DNA from: Bradyrhizobium sp. BR 10289
GTDB lineage: Bacteria > Pseudomonadota > Alphaproteobacteria > Rhizobiales > Xanthobacteraceae
Reading direction: 5' to 3'
DNA length: 47,581 nt
Assembly: GCF_019455385.1 (NCBI RefSeq)
Contig: NZ_JACOFR010000040.1
Location: 1 to 47,581, forward strand
Below, piece after piece: positions 8,348 through 18,242 of this stretch; position 1 is the stretch's first letter; every line of letters starts with the position of its first letter. The translations under genes were made by a program, and so were the position numbers. A model generated the notes under the pieces. It was given only the letters and a program-made list of their open reading frames with translations. It ran no database searches and was not told the origin of the DNA.

Positions 8348-9369
8348 CACCCCAGCTTCTCCCGCGCCAGCGCGGCGCCGGCGCCGAGCGCCATCAGCTT
8401 GGCTTCGGCGATCTCGCGCCGCATCGGCGCCATGCCGCAATTGGTGGTGGCGATGATGTTGCTCTTGGGTACGAATTTCGACACCGCATCGATCACCTTG
8501 ACGACGTCCTCGGCGGTTTCCACCGTGTCGCTGGCGACGTCGATGACGCCGGCCTGCACGATCTTGGTCTTCAGGAGCGCGAGCAGATCGAGCGGCACCT
8601 TCGAATTGCGGCACTCGATCGCGACCTGCTGGATCGGGCTCGCATCGATCGCCGGAAAGATCTGCTCATACTGCCGCCATTGCGCGCCAAGCGTCTCCTT
8701 CCAGTCGGTGTTGGCCTTGATGCCGTAGCCGTAGCAGATGTGCACGGCGGTGGCGCAGGTGAGCCCTTGCGCGGCGCGCTCCAGCGCGTTGATGCCCCAA
8801 TCGTTGACCTCGTCCATGTAGACGTTGAAGGCGGGCTCGTCGAACTGCACGAGATCGACGCCGTCGGCCTGGAGCGCCTTGGCTTCCTCGTTGAGCAGCT
8901 CGGCGAAGGCAAAGGCCATCTTGACGCGGTCGCCATAGTAGCGATCGGCGATGGTGTCGATGATGGTCATCGGGCCGGGCAGGGTGAATTTCAGCTTCTT
9001 CTTGGTATGCGTGCGCGCCACGCGCGCCTCGTCGGCATGGACGCGGCCCTTCAGCCGCAGCGGCGCGACCACCTGCGGCACCATCGCCTTGTAGCGGTCC
9101 TTGCGGATGCCCATCTCGACCTTGTGGGCGAAATCGATGCCCTCGATCTTCTCCAGAAAACCGTGCACGAAATGCTGCCGGGCCTGCTCGCCCTCGGTGA
9201 CGATATCGATGCCGGCGTCCTCCTGCAGCTTCACCGCGAGCATGGTGGCGTCGCGCTTGGCGCGCGCGAGCTCATCGCCTTGGGACTTCCAGGGCGCCCA
9301 GAGCATGTTGGGCTCGGCGAGCCATTCCGGCTTCGGCAAGGAGCCGGCGATCGTGGTTGGAAACAGCAT
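8347..9369 (-). CDS. Stand-alone MetE-type methionine synthase catalytic domain
   Basis: This 340-residue protein equals the C-terminal catalytic barrel of cobalamin-independent methionine synthase (MetE); the N-terminal half of full MetE (about 750 residues) is missing. The zinc-binding residues are all visible: His210 and Cys212 (AVHICYGYG), Glu252 (AIECRNS) and Cys311 (TNCGM). The FDEPAFN segment near residue 177 is also typical. Such short forms are called core-MetE or MesA-D-like and may take methyl groups from donors other than methyltetrahydrofolate polyglutamate. Which donor is used here is unknown. It starts at an ATG preceded by GGGAGAG. It is coupled to the small exported protein downstream and diverges from the isomerase gene. 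Confidence 0.88.
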   Translation of the reverse strand: MLFPTTIAGSLPKPEWLAEPNMLWAPWKSQGDELARAKRDATMLAVKLQEDAGIDIVTEGEQARQHFVHGFLEKIEGIDFAHKVEMGIRKDRYKAMVPQVVAPLRLKGRVHADEARVARTHTKKKLKFTLPGPMTIIDTIADRYYGDRVKMAFAFAELLNEEAKALQADGVDLVQFDEPAFNVYMDEVNDWGINALERAAQGLTCATAVHICYGYGIKANTDWKETLGAQWRQYEQIFPAIDASPIQQVAIECRNSKVPLDLLALLKTKIVQAGVIDVASDTVETAEDVVKVIDAVSKFVPKSNIIATTNCGMAPMRREIAEAKLMALGAGAALAREKLG

Positions 9370-9478
9370 GGCGGCTCTCCCGGCAGGTTATGTTGCGCCC
9401 CTTCCTGCCATGTCTTAACGTCAAGGTACAGAACAACAAAAGTCGTCTCGCAACCGGCGACGCGGCTGAGGAAACGCC

Positions 9479-10087
9479 ATGATCGAATTCTTCTTCGACT
9501 GTTCCAGCCCCTGGACCTATCTCGCCTTCCACAACATCCAGCCGCTGGCGAAAGAGCTCGGTGCCGAGATCGTCTGGCGGCCGATCCTGGTCGGCGGCAT
9601 CTTCAACACGGTCAATCCAAGCGTCTACGCCCAGCGGGAGAAACCGGTGCCCTTGAAGGCCCGCTACATGAAGAAAGACCTCGCCGACTGGGCGCGCTCG
9701 GCGGGGCTGTCGATCAAGATGCCGCCGACGGTGTTTCCGGTGAACAGCGTCAAGGCGATGCGCGGCTGCATCTGGCTGGGCAAGGAGATGGTGCCGTTCG
9801 CGACATCAGTGTTCGAGGCCTATTGGGGCAGCGACAGGGACATCTCGCAGGATGCGGTGCTGGCCGACATCTGCAGGAAGGTCGGTGTTGACGAGCAAAA
9901 ATTCTTTGCCGGCATTTCCGAGCAGGCCATCAAGGACCAGCTCAAGGCCAACACCGAAGAAGTCGTCGCGCGCGGCGGCTTCGGCTCGCCGACCATTTTC
10001 GTGAACAAGACCGACATGTACTTCGGCAATGACCGCCTGCCGCTGATCCGCGAAGCGCTGTTGCGCAGCAAGGCGAGCGCAGCCTGA
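9479..10087 (+). CDS. 2-hydroxychromene-2-carboxylate isomerase / DsbA-fold (GST kappa-like) protein
   Basis: The protein of 202 residues belongs to the DsbA-like thioredoxin-fold family that includes NahD and kappa glutathione transferases. The N-terminus MIEFFFDCSSPWTYLAF carries the SSPW motif in which a serine replaces the disulfide cysteine and activates glutathione. The GSPTIFV cis-proline loop lies near residue 170. NahD acts in naphthalene breakdown, but no other naphthalene genes are near, so a generic glutathione-dependent isomerase or detoxification role is more likely. A GAGGAAA lies before the ATG. Its TGA shares one base with the ATG of the oxidoreductase downstream, indicating translational coupling. 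Confidence 0.9.
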   Translation: MIEFFFDCSSPWTYLAFHNIQPLAKELGAEIVWRPILVGGIFNTVNPSVYAQREKPVPLKARYMKKDLADWARSAGLSIKMPPTVFPVNSVKAMRGCIWLGKEMVPFATSVFEAYWGSDRDISQDAVLADICRKVGVDEQKFFAGISEQAIKDQLKANTEEVVARGGFGSPTIFVNKTDMYFGNDRLPLIREALLRSKASAA

Positions 10088-11064
10088 TGGTGCGGGCTGT
10101 CGTCTGCCGCGCGCTCGGCGCGCCCGAGACCTTGCGGCTGGAGGAGTTTCCCTCACGCGCGCTGAAGCCGGGCGAGGTGCGTGTCGCGATCCGTGCTGCC
10201 GGGCTGAATTTTCCCGACGTGCTGATGGCCGCCGGCGAATATCAGCTCAAGCCGGAACTGCCGTTCACGCCCGGCATGGAAGCCGCCGGCGACGTGACGG
10301 AGGTTGGCGCGGAGGTGAGGGGTGTTGCCGTTGGCGACAAGGTCATCGCGAAGATGCGCCACGGTGCGTTCACGGATGAGGCGGTCGTCACGCCGCCGCA
10401 GCTCACGCCGATGCCCTCCACGTTCGATTATGCGGAGGCCGCGACCTATCTCGCCGGCCATGGCACCGCCTATCATGGACTGATCGATCGCGGCCGCGTC
10501 GAGCCGGGGGAGGTGCTGCTGGTGCACGGCGCCGGCGGCGGCGTCGGCCTTGCCGCTGTCGAGATCGGCAAGATGCTGGGGGCCACCGTGATTGCGACGG
10601 CGTCCAGCGACGAGAAGCTCGCGATTGCGAAATCGCGCGGCGCCGATCACGTCGTCCGCTACGACCGTGAGCCGTTTCGCGATGCCGTCAAGCGCATCAC
10701 CGATGGCCGCGGCGCAGATGTCGTGTTCGATCCCGTCGGCGGCCAGGTTTTTGAAGACTCGATGCGCTGCATCGCCTGGGGCGCGCGGCTCCTCGTGATC
10801 GGCTTTACCGGCGGCATCGGCTTGGCCAAGACCAACCTGCTGCTGATCAAGGGCGCGAGCGTATTAGGGGTGCGCGCAGGGGAAGCGGTGCGGAAAAATC
10901 CCGCCCTTGGCGAGGTGCGTCTGAAGGCGCTCTTGCAGTGGGCGGAAGAGGGCAAGCTGCGTCCGAACATCTCGCACCGCCTGCCGCTGGAGGATTATGC
11001 GAAGGCGATGCGGCTGCTGCTCGACCGCAAGGCGATCGGGCGGGTGGCGCTGGTGATGGAGTGA
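10087..11064 (+). CDS. Quinone oxidoreductase family protein (MDR superfamily, zinc-free)
   Basis: This 325-residue medium-chain dehydrogenase/reductase resembles NADPH:quinone oxidoreductase (QOR). The N-terminal GroES-like domain contains AGLNFPDVLMAAGEY, typical of zinc-free members (no catalytic Cys-His zinc ligands). The Rossmann domain has VHGAGGGVGLAAVEIGK for NADP(H) binding near residue 145. QORs reduce quinones or enones in the cytoplasm. Its start overlaps the isomerase stop by one base, so the two form a two-gene operon in which both products plausibly handle reactive carbonyl or aromatic compounds. Exact substrate not determinable. Confidence 0.9.
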   Translation: MVRAVVCRALGAPETLRLEEFPSRALKPGEVRVAIRAAGLNFPDVLMAAGEYQLKPELPFTPGMEAAGDVTEVGAEVRGVAVGDKVIAKMRHGAFTDEAVVTPPQLTPMPSTFDYAEAATYLAGHGTAYHGLIDRGRVEPGEVLLVHGAGGGVGLAAVEIGKMLGATVIATASSDEKLAIAKSRGADHVVRYDREPFRDAVKRITDGRGADVVFDPVGGQVFEDSMRCIAWGARLLVIGFTGGIGLAKTNLLLIKGASVLGVRAGEAVRKNPALGEVRLKALLQWAEEGKLRPNISHRLPLEDYAKAMRLLLDRKAIGRVALVME

Positions 11065-11070
11065 CGGTGC

Positions 11071-11162
11071 CGTAGGGTGGGCAAAGCGAAGCGTGCCCAC
11101 CACCTGTCTCCGAAGGCAACAGATCGTGGGCACGGCGCAAGCGCGCCTTTGCCCACCCTACG
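11071..11162. repeat. Palindromic intergenic repeat (gtagggtgggc family)
   Basis: The outer arms cgtagggtgggc (11071-11082) and gcccaccctacg (11151-11162) are exact reverse complements. An inner pair, cgtgcccac near 11092 and gtgggcacg near 11126, extends the hairpin. It fills the gap between two convergent genes and could terminate both transcripts. A shorter related element with gatgggtt arms lies at 42400-42427. Confidence 0.85.
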
Positions 11163-11168
11163 AGAGCC

Positions 11169-12059
<891 letters not shown>

Positions 12060-12100
12060 GGCGGTTTCCTTCCTTGTTTCTTTGTCGGTCTCTCTAGCAC

Positions 12101-12207
12101 GTCATTCCGGGGCGCGCGAAGCGCGAGCCCGGAATCCATTCCTCCGCATTAATTGTGCGGATGAATGGATTCCGGGCTTGCGCCAAGAGGGCGCAACCCG
12201 GAATGAC
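12101..12207. repeat. Palindromic intergenic repeat (gtcattccgg family), copy 1
   Basis: Outer arms gtcattccgg (12101-12110) and ccggaatgac (12198-12207) are reverse complements, and inner arms around gcccggaatccattc and gaatggattccgggc extend the fold. A second copy lies at 16456-16563. Both lie between same-strand genes of the catabolic locus. Confidence 0.85.
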
Positions 12208-12217
12208 GGGAGTGTGT

Positions 12218-13636
12218 TTACTTGGCGGGCGGCTTGGGCCAGGGCTTCTGCGGACCGCGCAAGCCCTCGAACGCCTTGGCCATGCCGAGCACGCCGATAT
12301 CGTCGAAGCGGCGGCCGACGATCTGCACGCCGATGGGAAAGCCGCTGTCGTCGAAGCCGCCGTTGAGGGAGACCGCCGGGTTCTCCGACATATTCCACGG
12401 TACGGTATAGGCGATGTGCTCGAACGGCCGCATCGGGTCGTTGGTGGGCGAGGCCCAGTCCGCCGGATAGTTCACGTTCGGAGCGGTCGGCGAGATCACA
12501 TAGTCGAGCTCGCAGAACAGTTTTGACGCAGCCGCGCGGATTGCCATGGTCTGGTTGAAGCCGCGGATCACGTCGACACCCGAGAGCTTGGCGCCGGACG
12601 CTCCCCATTTGAAGATGTAGGGCAGCACCTTGGCCTGTTCGGCCGGCGTCAGTTTGGACAGATCGTCCCACATCCGCGCCCGCCAGAAATTGTCGAGGCC
12701 GTCGAGCATCTCACGGGTGAGGATGCCGTCGACTTCGGTGATGACGCTGCCGGCGGATTCGAACGCCTTTGCGGCCTTCACCGCAACGTCACGGACAGCC
12801 CTTTCTGCCGGCAGGCCGACGCCGGCATCGAGCATCAGGCCGATGCGCAGTTTGCGCGGAGATTTTTCAAGCCCCTTCCAGTTGAGCGGCTCGGCGGGCA
12901 GGCTCATGCCATCGCGCCGGTCGGGTTTGGCGATCACGCTCATCATCAGCGCGCAATCGTCGACCGTGCGGGTCATCGGGCCGGCGACGCGGCCGACATA
13001 GGCAGGGTCGATCGGCACGCGGCCGAAGCTCGGCTTCAGTCCGACGAGGCCACACCAGGCGGCGGGCAGGCGCACCGAGCCGCCGATATCGGTGCCGAGA
13101 TGCAGCGGGCCATAGCCGGCCGCCGCGGCTGCGCCTGCGCCCGCGCTGGAGCCGCCGGGATTCTTGGAGAGATCCCACGGATTGCGCGCCAGCGCGTGGA
13201 AAGAGGAGAGCCCGGACGAGAGCATGCCGTAATCGGGCATGGTGGTCTTGGCGAAGATCACCGCGCCGGCCTCGCGCAGCCGCGCGGCGGGCGGTGCGTC
13301 CTTCTCGGCCGGCACGAGCTTGACGCTGGCCGCGCCGAGCGGCACCGGCACGCCCTTGGTCGCGATGTTGTCCTTCACCGTGACAGGGACGCCGTCGAGC
13401 GCGCCTGATGGTTCACCGCCGTTCCAGCGCGCCGTCGAGGCCTTTGCGGCCTCGCGCGCGCTGTCGGGGTCGAAGGCATAGAGCGCCTTCAGATGCGGCT
13501 CCCACGCGGCGACATGCGCGAGCACGTCCTCCAGCACCTCGCTCGGCGAGAACTGCTTGGCACGATAGCCCGCGATCAGATCGACCGCGGAGAGATCGTG
13601 CAGCGAGGTCACGGCATCGTCGACGCTCTTCTTCAT
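12218..13636 (-). CDS. Amidase (amidase signature family)
   Basis: This 472-residue enzyme of the amidase-signature family hydrolyses carboxamides to acid and ammonia or amine. The Ser-cisSer-Lys triad is visible: Lys88 (PVTVKDN), the glycine-serine loop NPGGSSAGAG with Ser163/Ser164, and Ser187 in GTDIGGSVR. The reading frame extends far upstream but that part overlaps the M20 gene in another frame; the ATG at 13636 lies two bases after that gene's stop, consistent with an operon. It is related to GatA but no GatB or GatC is near, and the setting with M20 and MlrC hydrolases and a peptide transporter points to catabolism. Substrate not assigned. Confidence 0.91.
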   Translation of the reverse strand: MKKSVDDAVTSLHDLSAVDLIAGYRAKQFSPSEVLEDVLAHVAAWEPHLKALYAFDPDSAREAAKASTARWNGGEPSGALDGVPVTVKDNIATKGVPVPLGAASVKLVPAEKDAPPAARLREAGAVIFAKTTMPDYGMLSSGLSSFHALARNPWDLSKNPGGSSAGAGAAAAAGYGPLHLGTDIGGSVRLPAAWCGLVGLKPSFGRVPIDPAYVGRVAGPMTRTVDDCALMMSVIAKPDRRDGMSLPAEPLNWKGLEKSPRKLRIGLMLDAGVGLPAERAVRDVAVKAAKAFESAGSVITEVDGILTREMLDGLDNFWRARMWDDLSKLTPAEQAKVLPYIFKWGASGAKLSGVDVIRGFNQTMAIRAAASKLFCELDYVISPTAPNVNYPADWASPTNDPMRPFEHIAYTVPWNMSENPAVSLNGGFDDSGFPIGVQIVGRRFDDIGVLGMAKAFEGLRGPQKPWPKPPAK

Positions 13637-13638
13637 CG

Positions 13639-14802
13639 CTAGCCCACCGGCATGCGGGTTTCGATGATGCGCGCGAACATGCTGGCGCCGATCGGCAGGA
13701 TCTTGTCGTCGAGCACGAAGCCGGGATTGTGCACGGGCACCGAGCCGTCGTGACCGACCCAGAAATAGGCGCCGGGGATGGTTTGCAGCATGTCGGCGAA
13801 ATCCTCGCTGCCCATTTTGGGCTGGGCGCGGGTGATCACGTTGGCGGGATCGACGATCGTGCGCGCGACCTCCTCGACCACCTTGGACTGCTCGACCTGG
13901 TTGACCAGCACGTCGAAGGTGTCCCGGATATCGACGTCGATCACGCAACTGTAGGCGCTTGCGATACCGGCGCAAATGGTGCGGATGCGCTCGGCGATCA
14001 GGGTGCGGACTTCCTTGGAGAAGGTGCGGATGGTGCCGCACAGATGCGCGTCGCCGGGGATGACGTTGTAGGCCGAGCCGGCGTGGATCTGCGTGATCGA
14101 GATGACGGCGGCCTGCAAAGGCTCGACGTTGCGGCTGACGATGGTCTGGATCGCCTGCGCCAGCGTGGTCGCGATGATCACCGCGTCCTTGGAACGCTCG
14201 GGCATCGCGCCATGCGCACCGTAGCCGGTGATGCGGAGGTCGAAGAAGTCGGCGCTGGCCATGGCCGGGCCGGGCAGGATTGCGATCTCGCCGTGGTTCA
14301 GATCAGGCGCGTTGTGCAGGCCGTAGAGCTCGTCGCACGGAAACTTCTCGAACAACCCGTCCTTGATCATGGCGCGGGCGCCGCCGAGGCCTTCTTCGGC
14401 CGGCTGGAAGATCAGGTGCACGGTGCCGTCGAAATTCCGGGTCTCGGCGAGGTAGCGCGCGGTGCCGAGCAACATGGTGGTGTGGCCGTCATGGCCGCAG
14501 CCGTGGAAGCGGCCGGGGATTTTCGAGCTCCATTTCAGGTTGGTGTTCTCTTCCATCGGCAGCGCGTCCATGTCGGCGCGAAGTCCAATGCGCTTGCCGC
14601 CCGAGCCCTTGCCTTTGATGACGCCGATCACGCCGGTGCCGCCGATGCCGCGATGCACCTCGATGCCCCAGCTCTTCAGCTTGTCGGCGACGATGCCGGA
14701 GGTGCGCACTTCCTCGAAGCCGATCTCGGGATGGGCGTGGAGGTCGCGGCGGATGGCGGTGAGTTCGTCGGCATAGCCGTCGATACGGTCGATGGTGGGC
14801 AT
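13639..14802 (-). CDS. M20 family N-acyl-amino acid amidohydrolase (hippurate hydrolase-like)
   Basis: This 387-residue enzyme is of the M20D amidohydrolase group (HipO, AmaA, IAA-amino acid hydrolase type). Metal-binding residues are visible as Cys102, His104 and His107 in HGCGHDGH and the glutamate pair Glu136-Glu137 in QPAEEG; Asp77 and Asp79 lie in GLRADMDALP. The family removes N-acyl groups such as benzoyl or acetyl from amino acids, or cleaves amino-acid conjugates, in the cytoplasm. It sits between the MlrC gene (13-base gap) and the amidase gene (2-base gap), which indicates a tight operon. The acyl or peptide substrate is not known; hippurate itself would release glycine. Confidence 0.91.
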   Translation of the reverse strand: MPTIDRIDGYADELTAIRRDLHAHPEIGFEEVRTSGIVADKLKSWGIEVHRGIGGTGVIGVIKGKGSGGKRIGLRADMDALPMEENTNLKWSSKIPGRFHGCGHDGHTTMLLGTARYLAETRNFDGTVHLIFQPAEEGLGGARAMIKDGLFEKFPCDELYGLHNAPDLNHGEIAILPGPAMASADFFDLRITGYGAHGAMPERSKDAVIIATTLAQAIQTIVSRNVEPLQAAVISITQIHAGSAYNVIPGDAHLCGTIRTFSKEVRTLIAERIRTICAGIASAYSCVIDVDIRDTFDVLVNQVEQSKVVEEVARTIVDPANVITRAQPKMGSEDFADMLQTIPGAYFWVGHDGSVPVHNPGFVLDDKILPIGASMFARIIETRMPVG

Positions 14803-14815
14803 ATGTCCTGTCCGG

Positions 14816-16321
14816 TTAGCGTGAGGAGGGCGTGAAAGCGGGGCCGTTCGGCTTGATGCGGATGCCGGGGCGCAGGCGCGTCCAGGGCAGCGATGCGGTA
14901 TCCGCGGGCATCGCGCCGGGCGCCGCGCAGATCATCAGCTTTTCGGCGATCGGCTCGAAATCGGCGCGGAAATGCACCGAGCTCTTGTTGACCAGGATCT
15001 TCTCCTGCGTCGGCTCGATGCCGACATAGCGGTACATCGCCTGGTCGGCGAGTTGCGCCTTGTGCGAGGAGACGACGATCCGAACGTCGCCGATGCGCAA
15101 GGCTGCGGAAGGGCCCATCTCCATCTCGCGGCCGCCAAAATAGGGGCCGGGCGCGATGAAGCGGCCGTCGGAAAGCTTTTCGACGACGAAGGTCTCGGTA
15201 TAGGGCTCGTCGCCGGGAATGCCGGACTTGCCGCCGAGCGACAGCGTCACGGTCGCGCCGACGCCGGCTGCATGTGCGGCCTTTGCAGACTCCGGATCGT
15301 AGATCGCGCCGGTCGCGGCGCTCGCCTTGTTGCGGACCAGGGCTCGCAGCATGCCCGTGGTGTCGGAATCGCCGCCGGCGCCGGGATTGTCCTGGGTGTC
15401 GGCGATGATAACAGGCTTGCTGGCGTTCTTCGCAAGTTCCATGGCGTGGCGTACGCCCTCGTCGGGCGTCCAGATCTTGCCGTCGAAATCGTCCTCGTGG
15501 CTTTCGATCAGTTTGACGATGGCATCGGCAGCACGATCGGCATCCGCTTGCGTCTTGCCATAGGCGAACACGCTCGGGCCGCAATCGCGGAAATCGGCGG
15601 CGGGGAAGCCGGGCGCGAAGGAGAGCGTCGGAACCGCATCGCTCTCCAGCGCGGCGAGCTGTTGGTAGATGCCCTTGGTGGGGAAGTCGTTGGTGCACTG
15701 CCAGCTGATCGCGATCAGGAACGGCAATTGCCGGAACGATTTTGCGAAGCGCTGCTTCGTCTTCAGGAGCAAGGCGAGATGTCTTGCGCAGGCGCGACCG
15801 GTCTCGGCCATGTCGACATGCGGATAGGTGCGGTAGGCGATCAGCGCGTCCGCGTGCTCCATCATCGCGGGCGTGACGTTGGCGTGCAGGTCGAGGCTCG
15901 CCACCAGCGGAACATCCTTGCCGATGACGCGGCGTACGCGCGCCAGAATCTCGCCTTCGCCGTCGTCGAGATGCTCGGTCACCATCGCGCCGTGCAGGTC
16001 GAGATAGACCGCGTCGAGCGGGCCGGCATTGGCGATGCCGTCCACCATCACCTTCACGATACGCTCGAAGGCGTCTTCCGTGACATGCGCGGAGGGGCTC
16101 GCGCCGCAGGCGATGGTCGGAACCAGCTCCCAGCCATTGGCCTCGGCGCTGTCGACGAAACCGGCAAGGCCGACATTGATGCGCCGCATCACCTTGAGCA
16201 CGTCGGCGCCTTGCGTCATCGCCGGCCAGCCGCCGCCATGCTGGAAGTCGGCGAATGTTGCCTTGGTAGGAGCGAAGGTGTTGGTCTCGTGCAGGAAGCC
16301 GCCGACGGCGATACGTGTCAT
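14816..16321 (-). CDS. MlrC family protein (M81 family metallopeptidase-like)
   Basis: This protein of 501 residues starts MTRIAVGGFLHETNTFAP, the signature of the MlrC/DUF1485 family. MlrC in Sphingomonas degrades the linear tetrapeptide from microcystin, and many homologues occur in soil bacteria with unrelated peptides. The DLHGAM motif near residue 110 and DLHANVTPAM near residue 148 supply candidate zinc ligands (aspartate and histidine). I start at the ATG at 16321, not at the TTG seven codons earlier; neither has a strong ribosome-binding site. It follows the ABC transporter genes after a palindromic repeat and leads the MlrC-M20-amidase trio. A role in breaking down imported peptides is inference. 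Confidence 0.87.
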   Translation of the reverse strand: MTRIAVGGFLHETNTFAPTKATFADFQHGGGWPAMTQGADVLKVMRRINVGLAGFVDSAEANGWELVPTIACGASPSAHVTEDAFERIVKVMVDGIANAGPLDAVYLDLHGAMVTEHLDDGEGEILARVRRVIGKDVPLVASLDLHANVTPAMMEHADALIAYRTYPHVDMAETGRACARHLALLLKTKQRFAKSFRQLPFLIAISWQCTNDFPTKGIYQQLAALESDAVPTLSFAPGFPAADFRDCGPSVFAYGKTQADADRAADAIVKLIESHEDDFDGKIWTPDEGVRHAMELAKNASKPVIIADTQDNPGAGGDSDTTGMLRALVRNKASAATGAIYDPESAKAAHAAGVGATVTLSLGGKSGIPGDEPYTETFVVEKLSDGRFIAPGPYFGGREMEMGPSAALRIGDVRIVVSSHKAQLADQAMYRYVGIEPTQEKILVNKSSVHFRADFEPIAEKLMICAAPGAMPADTASLPWTRLRPGIRIKPNGPAFTPSSR

Positions 16322-16455
16322 CAATTCTGGTCCGGTGCGCAAAGAGGCTGGGACGTTAGCCTTGGCCTTGCGAGGAGAGCAAGGTGGGAAGCAATCGCGC
16401 CATGCATAGGGTCAAGCTGTTTTGGGAATGGTGTGGATGCGATCCATCCTCCGTC

Positions 16456-16563
16456 GTCATTCCGGGGCGCGCCCGCTTGGGCGCGAACCCGGAATCCATT
16501 GTGCGACAGAGTCCGCGGCCAGATGGATTCCGGGCTCATCGCTTCGCGATGCCCCGGAATGAC
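16456..16563. repeat. Palindromic intergenic repeat (gtcattccgg family), copy 2
   Basis: Outer arms gtcattccgg (16456-16465) and ccggaatgac (16554-16563) match those at 12101-12207. The inner part differs in length and in the loop sequence. It lies between the ATPase gene stop and the MlrC gene start and could reduce read-through from transporter into the hydrolase genes. Confidence 0.85.
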
Positions 16564-16574
16564 GAGCGGAGAGA

Positions 16575-18242
16575 CTACGCGCTGGCCGCCACGCCTTCCG
16601 ACACCGGGCGGAAGTTGGCAAAATCCCAGTTGCGGCCGGGAGCGGCATCCAGCAGTGCCTTGGTGTAGGCCTCCTTTGGATGCGTGAGCACTTCGGCGGC
16701 CGGGCCCTGTTCGACGACGCGGCCGTGCTGCATCACCACGACCTCGTCGCAGATTTGCGCGGCGACGCGCAGATCGTGGGTAATGAACAGGATGGCGATG
16801 CCGAGCCGCTTCTGGATCTCGTCGAGCAGCTCCAGCACCTGCGCCTGCACGGAGACGTCGAGCGCGGAGACCGCTTCGTCGGCGACCAGCACGTCAGGAT
16901 CGAGGGCGAGCGCACGCGCAATGGCAATGCGCTGGCGCTGGCCGCCGGAGAACTGGTGCGGATAGCGCGACACGGCGTCGGCGGGCAGGCCGACCAGCTC
17001 GAGCAATTCGCGGGCGCGCTTCATCGCGTCGGTGTGGGATTTGCCATAATTGATCGGGCCTTCGGCGATGCTCTCGCCGACGGTGATGCGCGGGTTGAGC
17101 GAGCGGTAGGGATCCTGGAACACGATCTGGATCTTCTGCCGGTGCGGCTGCAGCAGGCGGCGCGAGAGATCGGAGATCTCGCGGCCGGCGAGGCGGACCC
17201 CGCCCGAGGTCGGATCGATCAGGCGCACGATGCAGCGCGCCACCGTGGATTTGCCCGAGCCGCTCTCGCCGACGATGCCGAGCGTGCGGCCCTTGCGCAA
17301 GGTCAGCGTGACCTTGTCGGCGGCAACGACCTCGCGGCCTTTGCCGAAAAACGCGCGCTCCTTGTAGACCTTGCTGAGGTCGTTGGCTTCCAGCACCACC
17401 GGCTCGCGGGTCTCCTCGCGCGCGGGCCGCGGCACCAGGCTCGGGACCGACGCGAGCAGGTTGCGCGTGTACTCCATGGTTGGATTGCGCAGCACCGTCT
17501 CGAGCGGACCGGTCTCGACCAGACGGCCCTGGCGCATCACGGCGACGCGGTCGGCGATCTCCGCGACCACGCCCATGTCATGGGTGATGAACAGCACGGC
17601 GGTGCCGTGATCGCGCTGGAGGTCGCGGATCAGGGTCAGGATCTGCTTCTGCGTGGTGACGTCGAGCGCGGTGGTCGGTTCATCCGCGATCAAGAGCTTC
17701 GGCTCCAGCACCAGCGCCATCGCGATCATGATGCGCTGGCGCTGACCGCCGGAGAGACGGTGCGGGTAGGACGCGAAGATGCGCTCGACCTGGGGCAGGC
17801 GGACCTGCTCCATCATGTCGAGGATGCGCTTCTTGCGTGCTCTTGCGTCGAGATTGGTATGGGCGCGCAGCACCTCGTCGATCTGGCGGCCGACATGCAC
17901 GACCGGATTGAGCGCGGTCATCGGCTCCTGAAAGATCATCGCCATCTTGGTTGCGCGCAGCTGGCGCAGGCGGCGGTCGGTCGCGGTGAGGATTTCCTCG
18001 CCGACCAGTTTGACGCTGCCGCCTGACGGCACCAGCGTCCCCTTCGGCAGCAGGCCCATCGTGGTGAGCGAGGTCACCGACTTGCCCGAGCCGCTTTCGC
18101 CGACGAGACACAGCGTCTCGCCTTCGCGCACCTGGATCGAGATGCCGTCGATGATTTTCGAGCCGCCCGGCTTCTTGCCGACGCCGACGACGAGGTTGTT
18201 GATGTCGAGGACGATGTTCTTGGCCGTCATTTGATCGCTCAT
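16575..18242 (-). CDS. Fused dual ATPase of a peptide ABC transporter (DppD-DppF type)
   Basis: The 555-residue protein carries two complete ABC ATPase domains, corresponding to DppD and DppF joined in one chain. Domain 1 has Walker A GESGSGKS at residues 48-55, signature LSGGQRQRI and Walker B LLIADEPTTALD. Domain 2 repeats GESGSGKST, FSGGQRQRIAIARAL and VLVADEAVSALD. Both copies look catalytically intact. Such fused forms (GsiA/YejF-like) energise uptake of dipeptides, oligopeptides or glutathione at the inner membrane. Its ATG shares one base with the stop of the permease upstream. It belongs with the two permeases and very probably with one or both substrate-binding proteins at 23354-26691. 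Confidence 0.94.
   Translation of the reverse strand: MSDQMTAKNIVLDINNLVVGVGKKPGGSKIIDGISIQVREGETLCLVGESGSGKSVTSLTTMGLLPKGTLVPSGGSVKLVGEEILTATDRRLRQLRATKMAMIFQEPMTALNPVVHVGRQIDEVLRAHTNLDARARKKRILDMMEQVRLPQVERIFASYPHRLSGGQRQRIMIAMALVLEPKLLIADEPTTALDVTTQKQILTLIRDLQRDHGTAVLFITHDMGVVAEIADRVAVMRQGRLVETGPLETVLRNPTMEYTRNLLASVPSLVPRPAREETREPVVLEANDLSKVYKERAFFGKGREVVAADKVTLTLRKGRTLGIVGESGSGKSTVARCIVRLIDPTSGGVRLAGREISDLSRRLLQPHRQKIQIVFQDPYRSLNPRITVGESIAEGPINYGKSHTDAMKRARELLELVGLPADAVSRYPHQFSGGQRQRIAIARALALDPDVLVADEAVSALDVSVQAQVLELLDEIQKRLGIAILFITHDLRVAAQICDEVVVMQHGRVVEQGPAAEVLTHPKEAYTKALLDAAPGRNWDFANFRPVSEGVAASA

Noticed and set aside
14972..18026. Very long plus-strand frames (571 and 448 codons) opposite the MlrC and ATPase genes
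   Set aside because: Both are antisense to intact enzymes with catalytic motifs; length is explained by high third-position GC.
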